DNA of 64,000 nt, from positions 97,485,234 through 97,549,233 of the forward strand of contig CM057462.1 in assembly GCA_030035585.1 (NCBI GenBank). The letters run 5' to 3'. Below, in pieces: positions 1 to 10,344 of this stretch (position 1 is its first letter; every line of letters begins with the position of its first letter). The notes below the pieces were generated by a model. The model had not been told where the DNA came from. It was given only the letters and a program-made list of their open reading frames with translations, and made no database searches. Made by a program: the position numbers and the translations under genes. This DNA comes from Dugong dugon. Taxonomy: Eukaryota; Chordata; Mammalia; Sirenia; Dugongidae.

Positions 1-289
1 GATTTACAAAATGGAAGCTCGAGGCCCAGAAGCCTGAGGCAGGCAAGAGTATCTCTCTAAAATTTAATGGCATTGTGTTTTCGTTACATATTTTTACTAT
101 TACCATCTATTTAGAGCAAGTCATTTGGTTTTTAATTTAACAAAGTTTAATTTTCAAATGTATTTTATTTGGTTTTAAAAAGCGTATTGATTTAAAGAAA
201 AATATTTACTAAATAGTAATAGCATAAATGGTATGAGGATCTAGCAAAAGGAATAAAGTGAATGACAGGCTGGGGGAAAAAAATGATTT

Positions 290-390
290 AATTCTATCGC
301 CCAATTTACAGAAAGGAAATGAAGGCATAGAGAAAATTGACTTGCCCAAGGTGCCTATAGTCATAGAACCTAAACTCTAGCCTCCTTACT
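290..390 (-). repeat. MIR fragment
   Basis: Reverse-orientation MIR core: a 'cccaatttacagaaaggaaa' block followed by 'ttgacttgcccaaggt', the usual antisense MIR signature. Old and diverged; limits are approximate. Confidence 0.6.
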
Positions 391-454
391 CTCTATCTGG
401 AGCTCTTTTTACTACAGAATAATGAATACTAACATCTAACATTTAACATTCTAA

Positions 455-665
455 CATTTAAAGCCTGACAGATCCAGGTTTACATCCCAGTGCCACTCTA
501 GATGAGCTAGCTGTATAATCTTGGGCTCACTGCTTACTTTATATCATCCTTGATTTCTTAATTTATAAAATAGACCTAATAACTATGTCACCTACTTAAC
601 ATTTTGCCAATATTAAATGAGTTAGTATTTTAAAAGGCTTAAAACAGCTCCTGGTGCTCAATAGA
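455..665 (+). repeat. MIR
   Basis: Forward MIR: tRNA-like start around 'gacagatccaggtttacatc', a core with 'gagctagctgtataatcttggg', and a 3' end resembling 'gctcctggtgctcaatag'. Diverged, as expected of a pan-mammalian SINE. Confidence 0.7.
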
Positions 666-1618
666 GAGAACTATTTTCATTAGTTGGAGTTACTCTTGGT
701 GAACTGCTGAGCATTTGGAACAAAATGATCTTCCTAGCCAGCCTTGGCTCCAGTGCGTGTGAACGGCATCTGCCACTTGGATCCTTACTTAATTAAAGGC
801 TGGAAACCATTGCGTTTCTCTGGAGAAGCCTGACTCTCACTCTAAGGCTGCAGCCATCCTCCCCCACCAGGGAAAGCAGGTAAAAAAGTGTTATCTGGGA
901 ATCTTCTACCGCCAAGGGTTAAAATAGCCTTGAAATGAAAGACTAAAGAAATCTGACCTCTGGCGTCTGTGATGCAAAGCCAAGTGTGTTTGCCTTTGTG
1001 AGCTCAGGAATGCCTCTGCTGAGCCTTGTTTGTTGTGGAAACTGACTTGATCAAAGTGGGGAGAATTAAAAGAATTCATCAGGGTAACAGTCAAAGCTGT
1101 ATATGAACTCTGGTAGACAGAGCCTTGAACCTGAAGGCTCCACTGGAGGACAAACCAGCTGACAGCAGCTGGGAAGAAAAGAGAAGTCTCTCTAGGCAGA
1201 TGTGTGCAGCTGGAGATAAAGGCCCTGGGTGGGAAGCGCTAGATGAGAGTTCAGGTTTGGCAAAACAGAATTTGGTGAAATGGAATGCTGACCTCTTGTT
1301 CCTTAGGATTCTTGCAACACCACGGGTGTGGCTTCCAGGTGTCAGTGTTCACAGATTTGTTAATAACTCCACTATAAACACTGACACCTGGAAGCCTGTG
1401 AGTTGGAATGGAACTTGACAGCAGTGGGTTTGTTTTATTTATTTACTATTATTATTAAGCAAATAAGACACTTTTAATATTAAAGCATTTGGGGATGGGG
1501 AAATTGCTAATTACCCTGGAGGTCCTGGGGAGTGTTCTGAGACATAAAGTTGGGCTTCTCCCCGTAGTCATTTTCAAATGTTGAAAAATCCTCATTAAGT
1601 AGTATTAAGGGTCCCTAC
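666..1618. other. Single-copy DNA containing a perfect hairpin
   Basis: No repeat family recognised in most of this stretch. A 97-codon open frame at 1125-1418 has no recognisable domain and runs through the hairpin at 1330-1396, so I do not treat it as a gene. The end near 1430-1460 is an AT-rich run. Confidence 0.5.
1330..1396. other. Perfect 20-bp inverted repeat (hairpin), 27-nt loop
   Basis: The left arm at 1330-1349 begins ggcttccaggtg. The right arm at 1377-1396 is its exact reverse complement, ending cacctggaagcc. The loop at 1350-1376 is AT-rich. Pairing stops cleanly at both ends: bases 1329/1397 and 1350/1376 do not pair. The arms contain CAGGTG/CACCTG E-boxes and GGTGTCA/TGACACC, which resembles a T-box half-site. 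It could be a stem-forming transcript, a small transposon relic, a local inverted duplication, or a paired regulatory site. The perfect match in otherwise single-copy DNA is the notable point. Confidence 0.85.
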
Positions 1619-1628
1619 GTGGCTGGCA

Positions 1629-1840
1629 GGAGCCTTGGTGGGGCAATGGTTAAGCACTCGGCTGCTAACCAAAAGGATTGGAGGTATGAACCCGCCAGCT
1701 GGTCCTCAGGAGAAAAGACCTGGTGATCTACTCCCATAAAGATTACAGTCTTAAAAAACCCTACGAGGCAGTTTTACTCTGTCCTGTAGGGTCGCTATGA
1801 ACTGGAATCGACTCAAAGGCAACAACAGATTTTTGGATAG
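1629..1840 (+). repeat. AfroSINE, left unit of a dimer
   Basis: tRNA-derived head ('gccttggtggggcaatggtt', 'ggctgctaaccaaaagg'), an internal 'aaagacctggtgatctactcc' segment, and the RTE-like tail 'gggtcgctatgaactggaat' ending in aacaaca. The direct repeat gtggctggca at 1619-1628 lies at its left edge. Confidence 0.9.
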
Positions 1841-1845
1841 GGTCA

Positions 1846-2000
1846 CTGAAGCCTGGTGGTGCACTGGTTAAGAGCTCAGCTGCTAACCAAAAGGTCAGAA
1901 GTTTGAATCCACCAGCCGCTCCTTGGAAGCCGTATGGGGCAATTCTACTCTGTCCTATAGGGTTGCTATGAGTCGAAATCGACTCGATGGCACACAGCAA
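1846..2000 (+). repeat. AfroSINE, right unit of a dimer (short form)
   Basis: A second AfroSINE in the same orientation, lacking the internal segment of the left unit. It ends in the cacacagcaa tail and is followed at once by gtggctggca (2001-2010). That repeat also precedes the left unit, so one target-site duplication bounds both units. Confidence 0.9.
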
Positions 2001-2010
2001 GTGGCTGGCA

Positions 2011-2989
2011 TTGTTTTGGATCCTTTACTCACTTAGTCCTCACTCTACAGAATGAAGATAGGTAAAACTCTTTGATATTCTATGAATAAGAAATAAACTT
2101 GGCACTCTAACCGTTGCTGAGTTAGAATGCCTAACTGAGGTATCCAAGGAATCATAAAACAGAAGGGTTGGATGAGATATTAAAGAAGCCTGGTCCAACT
2201 CACATATGTTAGAGGCGGGGAAACTGAGGCCCAGAGGGAGGAAGCAGCTTGATCAAGATTACAGTTAGTGAGAGTGAAGTCGTCTGCTTCTCAGACTGAT
2301 GGCTTGCCTCTTACTGTGCCCAAGAACTCCCTGAGAATGGACTGTTGACCTCAAATAATGCCTATGAGAGATAGCATGACCATTTGGGTATCTGTCACTT
2401 GGAATGTTGCAGGGTTATCACTGTTTATGGTTTTGAAAATAATAATAATGGCCCAGCACCTCACAGAGCAAACTGAAGCGGAGACTAGTGGAGGAATCAG
2501 CGAATCCCTCAGGGTACCTTTTCTGCGCCCTGGACTCAGTGGGAGTTTCAGGAAATTCTGCAGAGGCAGGGGAGAGACTGGGAAAAGTAGAAAGAAACTC
2601 TCAGCCTGAGCAGGGGAGGGGAAGGCTATCTGGAAGTATTAAATTTAAAAGGTAAGAATTAGCTGAAGGCTTGGGCCAGAAAGTCTGCCGACCTCAGGGT
2701 TGTGATCCCAGAGAGAGGCTCCTTCTTTTCCTTTCTAGGGGCTCCCAGGGAGTGCTTCCTTGAGGAAAACATTTGACTCTTTCTTTTTATCTGCCTTGCT
2801 AGAGCACCACTGGCAGCAAATGACAGGAATTTGAGCTCCCTGGGCCCCATCGGGAGCCTTGTGGGAGAGCCCTAAGGCCTCCTGCCGAGACGGCTGGAGA
2901 AGCAAAGGGGAAAGTCTTCTGCATCAAAGCAATAAGAGCAACCCTGGGGGTCTATTTGTCTGCCTCTCTTCTCTAAGCCAAGACTTTAC
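2011..2989. other. Single-copy DNA
   Basis: No clear repeat except a weak MIR-like patch at about 2200-2290 ('ggggaaactgaggcccagag'). Short open frames here have no recognisable motifs. Confidence 0.5.
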
Positions 2990-3560
2990 CTTCAACTAAT
3001 TTCCTGCCCAGACCCTAACCCGGGTCCCACCCCTTTCCCGCCCCACCCCCTGTCCTCTCCCTTCCTAAATAATCACTAAACCGGGAAATCCAGAAAAAGA
3101 AAGCTGGGCCCTCCTGGTTTCTGTTTGTCTTTGGAAACCACTTATGGAGCCGCAATTGGGGCCCGAAAATGTGGACCCTTCATGAATAACTGCTCCCCCT
3201 GCCACTCCCCCCGTCCCCCCATATCCTTTTAGTGGAGTTACCAAATGAGGCCAATTCATTCTCTGGAATGTAGCGGTCCCAGCGATGATGATTGATACTG
3301 ACAGGGAAGCTTTCATGTAGCAATATCCCCAGCCACCGGCTGTGAGGCAAAGAGAAAAAACTCTCTGGAATTCACAACATTCCCCCTCCAATTAATCCCC
3401 AGCCACCCCGCTGTGTGTGAATGGGTTGTGCTGGGGATTCGTGGCTCTGATTCTAGGGATTTGCTGATTCCTTTGAGCCCCCTGAGGAGAGGTGATATGG
3501 AGAGCAAATAATCAGCATGCAGCACTGAAGCTGTGTAATGAATCGGCTTGGCTGGGCCGG
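2990..3560. promoter_or_regulatory. Candidate conserved noncoding element
   Basis: A repeat-free, GC-richer block (ccgcccc, ccccccgtcccccc) with scattered CpG. The 13-mer atccccagccacc occurs twice, at 3325-3337 and 3395-3407, each followed a few bases later by gctgtg. The second copy follows aatta, making a bicoid-type TAATCCCC site. A tgattgat motif followed by ctgacag at about 3289-3303 resembles PBX/MEIS sites. Enhancer function is inference from these densities only; no conservation data are available here. Overlapping minus-strand frames (70 and 108 codons) show no domains. Confidence 0.35.
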
Positions 3561-3859
3561 GGTTTACTATTTGTACACTTTAGGCACCTCAGAAACTGGG
3601 TTTGCAGACAAAAACCTGTGCTGAGGGGCCCTCAACGCCCAAACTGTTGAGGGCCGTGATTGTGGCCTCCTCTACCACTCATTTAACTTCTGAGCCTGGT
3701 CTTAGAAAGATGGAGACAGAGAAGTAGCAGAAGCCCTGATTCTGAACTAAGGTAGGCAGGCCCAGGCCTGGCCTTCTCAGCTACCTCTCCCCAGCCTCAG
3801 CCACCATATCGGAGCACATACTCACCTCAGTCAAGACTAGTTTTACTTTATCTTTACAT

Positions 3860-4015
3860 TTGAGGGAGTTGCAGTTTTTAATCTAAGCCCACTGCCTCTC
3901 AAAATGCTACTTATCCCTTCTACTCATTACTCCAGGCTCATCCCTGTGAAGCCTTCCTCACTGGCAAGAATAAACTGGCTTCTCTGTTTTCTAAGCATTT
4001 GTGATGGACTAACTT
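3860..4015 (+). repeat. L2 LINE 3' fragment
   Basis: The 'cctgtgaagccttcctcact' stretch in a pyrimidine-rich context matches the 3' part of L2. Short and diverged. Confidence 0.5.
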
Positions 4016-4094
4016 GTGTTCTGTTTTGCTGGGTGTGGATTCTAACTCTCTCCAGTGCCTTCGATAGCGCCTGACTAAAAAAACCAAAAAACAG

Positions 4095-4645
4095 AACACA
4101 TTTATTGAATGCTTACTTACCAGGTGCTTAGAGCTTATACACACATTATCACATTTTATCCTCACAGCAATGCTTTGAAGTAAGCGCCATGATCAGCTTT
4201 ATTTTGTTGTTGTTAGCTTCAGTCAAGTCAGCCCCCGAGTCATAGTAACCCCATGCACAATGGAATGAAATGCTACCCAGTCCTGCGCCATCCCCTTGAT
4301 CAATTGTGGATCAGAATGTTAGGGTTTTCACTGGCTGATTTTTTGGAAGTAGATCACTAGGCTTTTCTTCCTAGTCTGTCTTAGTCTGGAAACTCAGCTG
4401 AAACCTGTTCAGCATCACAGCAACACGCAAGCCTCCACTGACAGCTGGGTGGTGGTTGCATATGAGGTACATTGGCTGGGACTGGGGCCTCGGTCTCCTG
4501 CATGTAAGGTGAGAATTCTACCACTGGACCACAAATGCCTCACCTTTTATTTTACAGAGAGGAAAAAGGGGCTTAGAAGTTATCATAGGGTCATAGATTG
4601 GAAGTGGTAACTAATAAGTAGGTAGATCCAGATTTGAACACAGCA
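4095..4645 (-). repeat. MIR split by a SINE
   Basis: Antisense MIR: the left half at 4095-4204 holds 'ttattgaatgcttacttaccag' and 'cctcacagcaatgctttgaa'. The right half at 4541-4645 holds 'ttttacagagaggaaaaagg' and the downstream MIR end. The two halves are separated by the element at 4205-4540. Confidence 0.75.
4205..4540 (-). repeat. RTE-tailed SINE with tRNA-Gly-like head
   Basis: Read on the minus strand. The head has an A-box-like tggtccagtggtagaattct (complement of 4511-4530) and a degenerate B box (complement of about 4478-4491), in the order and spacing of tRNA-Gly(GCC). Next comes a body with 'gttgctgtgatgctg' and 'agactaagacagactagga', then an RTE 3' tail ending in repeated aac. 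The body matches the elements at 28067 and 42317, which have a different 5' end. It is flanked by gctttatttt/cttttatttt, consistent with a target duplication. It is a SINE, not a tRNA gene: the acceptor stem and B box are degraded. Confidence 0.75.
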
Positions 4646-4689
4646 CTGTCCCTCCCTACAACCTCTGGTTCTCACAACCCTTCAGGCTC

Positions 4690-4940
4690 TCATTGCTTCT
4701 CACAGGGATCACCTGCCACAGAGCTTCCTACTTCCACATGTGCAGACCTAATTCCCACCACCCCTCTCCCGCCCCAGTTCACACTGCAACCAGGTGGATC
4801 TCACTAAGAGAGACATCCCAGCAGATCACTCCTCTTCTTAAAGCCCTTCAAAGTTTCCCCATCCTACTTAAAAGAAAGTTCAAACTCCTCAGCTTAGCAG
4901 ACAAATCCGTTTATGATCAGGCATCTGGAAAGAATTAAAT
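4690..4940 (+). repeat. L2 LINE 3' fragment
   Basis: 'cactcctcttcttaaagccc', 'agtttccccatcctacttaa' and 'aaagttcaaactcctcagct' are diverged forms of the L2 3' coding region. The 81-codon frame here is an L2 relic. Confidence 0.7.
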
Positions 4941-5559
4941 AAAGATTGAAGCGATAATCTTAATAACCTTCTGGAGGAGTTTGCTGGATGAGCTGAAAAA
5001 GGAATGAGGGCCCCTTTCTATTAGATTCTTGAGTCTACTTTTAGATCTGCCTCCGGGAGGGCACTTTCCAGTCGGACCCTGTCCCCAACTTGTCGCTCTC
5101 GTAGTTGCTATGACCTAATTATCTTCCTGGGTCACTCTTCCTTAATTTAGGGCAAAAGTAGGAGATGGATGCAGATTTTACTTCTAGTTCTACTGTCCCT
5201 GAAGGGAATTCAAGATGAACACTAGTTTTTAAGGGTTTTTATGGTAAGGAACCACAGGGCACTAGGCAAATACTATGAGAAAGTCGTTAACTATTAGATG
5301 CTCATTGTCAACAATCTGCATTTTCCTATATTGCACACCAAGAAATTACCCTTCGTACACTAAATTGGAGTTTCATAGATCAGCTGACATAGATCAGCCA
5401 TTCAGGCTCACCCATGGAGACCTCTGTAATGGTCACTGTTCAGTTTTAGCAATGGCATCTTTGTTTTCCTAGGAGTGCTACTATGATTGTTTAAGGATTT
5501 GATTCTAAGATGCCCCTAATTTATAAAAAGACATGTAAAACTGAAATACTTACCATTCC
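4941..5559. other. Single-copy DNA
   Basis: No gene or recognisable repeat seen. The short open frames lack motifs. Confidence 0.4.
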
Positions 5560-6068
5560 TTCAACTACTATTTATTGAAGTGCTGTTATAAGTGTATGAG
5601 GAACAGCACTAAACAGGACCATCAGGGTTCCTGCAATATGTGGCTATGTCCAGAAGGCTGAGAAATTGTACAAACAAATGAATATACAAAGTCATGGTGA
5701 GCAGCATAAGAAAGTAAAACAGGGTGATGTGATAGAAAAGTGGAGGGAGCTGCCTTGGATTAGTTAGAGGAAGGACTTTCTAAGAAGATGATTTAAGCTG
5801 AAACCTGAATGATAAGAAGGATCCATCCATGCAAATAATTGGAAGTAAAGCATTCCAGGCAAGTGCCAAGAACCTGTGGTGGAAGGAAGCTTGGCTTCTT
5901 TGAAGAAATTGTAAGGCAGCCAGCAGGGCTAAAGTATTTTGAGTGAGTAGAGGTGGGATGGGTGATTTGGTATGAGACACAAGTGAACAGATCACTAGGA
6001 TCTTGTAGGCCAATGGCTTTCAAACTCTTAATGTGACCCATAGTAAGAAATACATTTCACTTTCAGTC

Positions 6069-6130
<62 letters not shown>

Positions 6131-6905
6131 GAAACAGAAGTTTCAAGAAATAATATTAATTCTTACTATATACAATAAACTCCAGTATTTTCTATTTTAC
6201 TTTATTTTATTATAAAAATGCTTAGTTTTACCCAGTAAACTGGTTTCACAATCTAGTAAATGGTATTGGTCTGTAAAGCTCAGTCCTAGGCTAATAGTAA
6301 GAAGTTTGGATTTTATTCTTGGTGTAATTGAAAATCTTTGGAAAATTGTAAGTAGAGGAGTAACACGTTTGATTTACGTTTTTAAAAACCCCTTTGACTG
6401 CTGTCTAGAGAGTAGACTGTATGAGGGTGAGGACATCGTAAGGGAGACCAGTTGGAAAGCTGGTGTACTAGTCCAGGGGGGAAATGGCGGTGGCTTGGGC
6501 TAGAGCAGAAGAGAAGGTAGAGGTGGGTGAGAATTTTACAGTTTGGAGGTACAGCCAACATTGGTTGTGAGGTATGAAGAAGAGAAAGTAAGAATGACTA
6601 CGGTTTTTTTATTTTTAGCAGTGTTTGTTGTAGTCATTTGCTGAGACGCAAAATTGAGGGATGATCAAATTTTGGGGAAGGGAAACATTGTTTTGAACAT
6701 TTTAAGTTTGGGATACCTATACTTGCTACACATTCCATTAGAGATGTCAGGTAGGCAACTGACATACCAGTAGGGGATTTTGGTGAAGGATCAGGACTGA
6801 AGATAAAGATATATGAGGCATTGATGCAGAGATATTATTTGATATGGGATTATAGGAATTCACTTACAGACGATGTGTGGACAGAGGAGAGTGGTAGGAT
6901 TAGGG
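5560..6905 (-). repeat. Long L2 LINE remnant
   Basis: Antisense L2: the 3' end is at 'tcaactactatttattgaagt'; further along come 'taagctgaaacctgaatgat', 'ggaagtaaagcattccaggc', 'agtagaggagtaacacgttt' and 'ttaagtttgggatacctata', all in collinear order. A (CA)n run interrupts it at about 6071-6128. No open frame survives. Confidence 0.75.
6071..6128. repeat. (CA)n microsatellite
   Basis: About 29 uninterrupted CA units. This makes the HTHTH low-complexity peptide in the 60-codon frame there, which is not a gene. Confidence 0.97.
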
Positions 6906-6920
6906 CCACTTTCTCACCAC

Positions 6921-7122
6921 GTTGTTAACTGCAGTTGAATTGATTTTTGACTCATAGTGACCCCATGTGACAGAGTAGAACTGCCCCATAGAGTTTTCTT
7001 GGCTGTAATCTTTGTGAAAGCAGATGACCAGACCTTTCCTTCAGAATGCGGCTGGACGGATTCGAACTGCCAACGTTTAGGTTAGCAGTCAGGAGCAAAA
7101 AATTTGCACCATCCAGGGACCT
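6921..7122 (-). repeat. AfroSINE
   Basis: Antisense AfroSINE: tail at gttgttaactgcagttgaat, 'cagagtagaactgccccata', then the tRNA-like head 'ggattcgaactgcc' and 'ttaggttagcagtc'. Confidence 0.9.
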
Positions 7123-7263
7123 TCTTCTTCTGTACGTAAGGGCATAAACCCTTCTTCATAGGTTTGTGGTGAAGATTAAGTAAAAAGAACATGCAGAACA
7201 CCTAGTACCTGGCAGTGCTTGTCACATAGGAGGCTCTTAGCATGAGGTAAAGAGTTATGATGT

Positions 7264-8079
7264 GTCTTAGTTGCCTGGTGTGCTATAACAGAAATACCAC
7301 AATTGCATGGCTTGAAAGAAATTTATTTTCTCACAGTTTAGGATGCTGTTACAAATTGAATTATGTCCTCCCCCGAATTATATGTTATAAAGCCTAATCC
7401 CTATACTTGTGGTTATAATCCCATTTGGGAATAGGTTTTCTTTGTTATGCTAAAGAGGCTATATCAGTGTAGGGTATGTTTTAAGCCAGTCACCTCTGAG
7501 ATAGAAAGGAGCAGATTAGGACGGAAAAGCTAGCAGAGATGCCACATGAAGATTACCAGGGAGCCAAGGAATAAGGACCTTCCCCCAAAGCCAAAAGGGA
7601 GAAAGCCTTCCCCCAGAGCCAGCACCCTGAATTCGGACTTCTAGCCTCCTAAACTATGAGAGAATAAATTTCTGTGTGCTAAAGCCATCTACTTGCGGTA
7701 TTTCTGTTATAGCAGCACTAGATGACTAAGACAGAGGCTATAGGGAAAGACTCTCTGTTGGCTCTGGGGAAAGATTTTTTTCTCTTTCAGTTTCTCCAGC
7801 CCCAGTGTGTCTTGGTTCCTATCTTCATGTGGCATCTATCTCCCCACTCCCCCACCCCACTTTGCATCCATATCCCCCCTTTGTGCTTCTTGCTTCTTGT
7901 CTTTGTGTCTATGCTGCTCCTAATAACTCAGAAGTGATTAGGTTTAGGTCACATCCTACACCGATATGGTCTCATTAACATAACAAGGAAAACCCTATTT
8001 CTAAATAGGATCGTAGCCACTGGTATAAGTGTTAGGATGGCAACACATATTTTTAGGGGACACAATTCAATCTGTAACA
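7264..8079 (-). repeat. MaLR (MLT1-like) LTR, split by a younger LTR
   Basis: Antisense MaLR LTR. The left part (7264-7346) has 'tgctataacagaaataccac' and 'agaaatttattttctcacag'. The right part (7734-8079) has 'ggtctcattaacataacaag' and 'ggggacacaattcaatctgt'. A solo LTR occupies 7347-7733. Confidence 0.75.
7347..7733 (+). repeat. Solo LTR, ERVL-MaLR type, nested in an older LTR
   Basis: Starts TGTTACAAATTG and ends ACTAAGACA, with an AATAAA signal before the end ('gagaataaatttctg'). The flanking 5-mers gatgc (7342-7346) and gaggc (7734-7738) differ by one base, consistent with a diverged target duplication. It is the same family as the LTRs at 31274, 37428 and 62557 but shorter. Confidence 0.85.
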
Positions 8080-8519
8080 TTATAATTTGTCTACTTTTGG
8101 TAACAAAGATGGAGGCCTGGATCAGATATGGCCTCTAGCCGTATTAATGCTGATGAGAGGTCTGGCTGATATTGAAATAGAGCGGGACACATGTTTTAGG
8201 GCTAATTGAAATGGATTTTGTAATATATCGTCATATTTTGGATGACTTCTCAGAAATTCAAGTCTGTTACATATCTAAGGAAATGAAAAAGCCAAACATT
8301 TCTGGCACCTGGCCTAACCGCTTAGATTCTTTTGGGTCAACATTATTTGTCCTCTTTGTTCTAATTTTTATAGAGGTTAGGTCCTGACCATAACCCATTT
8401 CTGCATTACTTCATCACTGGAACTCTTCTCTGAGTTTGCACAGCACAGAGCACAGAAGATAAACATAACCAAGATGCCATGTTTATGGTATTGGGGTCTG
8501 AATACTAGGAATTGTGATC

Positions 8520-10262
8520 TGTTCATTTATGCTTTTAGTCACACAATAGATACTGAGCTCTGAGTATGGGGAATACATATGTACAGACACTGTAGTGTGA
8601 CACAGACAAACAAATCCTTGACAATTAAATAAATGTATAAATAAATAAGGTAATTACAGATTGTTGCTATAGTAGTCCCTCCTTATCCGTGGTTTCGCTT
8701 TCCATGGTTTTAGTTATTCACGGTCGACTGTGGACCACAGTGCTTGTGTTCAAGTAACCTAATTTTAGTTAATAATGGCCCCAGAGCACAAGAGTAGTGA
8801 TGCTGGCAATTTGGATATGCCGAAGAGAAACCATGAAGTGCTTCCATTTTATTATTAGCTGTGGTTGCTAATCTCCTACTGTGCCTAATTTATAAATTAA
8901 ACTTTATCACAGATACGTATGTATAGGAAAAAACATAGTATATATAGAGTTTGGGACTATCCACGGTTTCAGGCATCCACTGGGGGTCTTGGAACATATA
9001 CCCCATGGAAAAGGGGGGACTACTGTACTGTATAAATGTGATTAAGAAAGTAAGCATAGTGCTGGGATTGAGACTCACAGGGGAACTCAGTTCATATACA
9101 GTAGTCCTCTCACAGGAGTTGTTCAAGGTGAGATCAAAAAGCTGAGAAGGAGCCAGCACGTGAAGAGCCAAGAGAGAAGCTTTTTTTTTGGCAGGGGCAA
9201 CAACAAGGGTGCTGAGATCAGGAAGAACTGGGAAAGTTTTGAGACCTTCTAGACAGCCTGTGTGACTAGAGCATAATGAAGGAAAGAAGAGGAGAGGAAA
9301 GCAGGATCCAGATCACACACGTCTTTGTAACTCTGGCAAGGTAGTTGAAGATTTCTAAGTTTATGAGAAGCTATTGAGGGCTTTGAAGTAGGGGAGCAAC
9401 ACAAACTGTTTACATTTTTTACAGATCGCTGTAGGCAGGACAGATGGGACTGGGCAAGAGTGGTTGCGGTAGGACAGCTATTGAGGCAGCATAGACTAAA
9501 AGGGATGGTGGCTTGGAACAGAGAAGGTGAAAGAGATTAAATGTATTTTGGAGGTAGAGCCAATAGGATTAGCTGATAGACTGTGAAGAGTGAAAGAAAA
9601 GGAGGAGTCAAGGTTTCTGGCTTAAGTAACTGGGTGGTTTTGCCATTTTCAGAGAAGGGGGAGACTAGGAAAGGATCAGTGTATGAGTGGGATGAAGGTG
9701 AGAATCAAATGTTCCATTTTGGAAATGTTAAGTTTGTGTTGTTAGTGAGACAGGCAAGCAGATATGCCAAAAAGGCAGTCAGATACAGAAGAGTCTGAAG
9801 TACAGAGGAGAGTGCTAAAGTGGAAACAACAGTCTGAGGATCTTCAGAAAATAGTTTGAAAAAATCAAGCAGATGGATAAAATCAGGCAGGGAGAGGGAG
9901 AAGAAAAAAGAGTTCAGGACCTGCCTTTGGGGACTCCAACTTTAACATGATAGTAAGTTAAAGGAACCAGCAAAGGAGATCAAAAGGCCTTGGCCACACC
10001 TAACAACAGTAATAAGATTATTGTGAGAAAATACAGACCCGTATAGAAACAAGTTTGAGTAAAATTTTAAGACTAAAAGGAATGTTTACAAATCACAAAT
10101 AAATAATTGGCGTATTTACTTAAAAAAAAAAAAAAAAAAAGGCATTGGCCATGAGGTAGGAAGAAAATCAGAGGAGGTAACTGTAGGGAAAAAAAAAAAC
10201 CGTGGGCGAGGTAAGTGTTGGAGGAAAGGAGTGGTCAACTGTTTTAAAGGCTGTTGAGAATC
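8520..10262 (-). repeat. Long L2 LINE remnant split by a Tigger-type element
   Basis: Antisense L2 in two blocks, 8520-8667 (3' end) and 9028-10262. The larger block has 'gagggctttgaagtagggga', 'tatgtattttggaggtagag'-type text, 'tttctggcttaagtaactgg' and 'ctgcctttggggactccaac', in the order expected for L2 read backwards. The coding capacity is gone; the 71-codon frame at 9583-9798 is on the non-coding strand. A poly-A run near 10121-10140 lies inside. Confidence 0.75.
8670..9025 (+). mobile_element. Non-autonomous Tigger1/MER2-like DNA transposon
   Basis: Terminal inverted repeats: the left end reads agtagtccctccttatccgt, the right end ggaaaaggggggactactg. TA lies on both sides (8668-8669 and 9026-9027), the TcMar target duplication. 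An internal 'aataatggccccagagcaca' matches the start of the Tigger1 transposase frame, and the rest of the transposase is deleted. Confidence 0.9.
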
Positions 10263-10344
10263 CTTGTGTAACCCCCAAACCTCTTCATATGATAGCCAAG
10301 ATATCCATCGGGGCTTTGCAAGGTTGATATTGGTTAAATCTCTT

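Noticed and set aside
1125..1418. 97-codon open frame as a host gene
   Set aside because: No domain or splice context, and it runs through the perfect hairpin, whose mirror arms would dictate the peptide.
2990..3100. CpG island promoter
   Set aside because: C-rich, but CpG dinucleotides are few and the GC-rich part is only about 100 bp.
4466..4540. tRNA-Gly gene on the minus strand
   Set aside because: A and B box order is right, but the B box is degenerate, the acceptor stem is lost and the sequence continues into a SINE body.
6033..6215. 60-codon frame rich in His-Thr
   Set aside because: It is a translated CA microsatellite.
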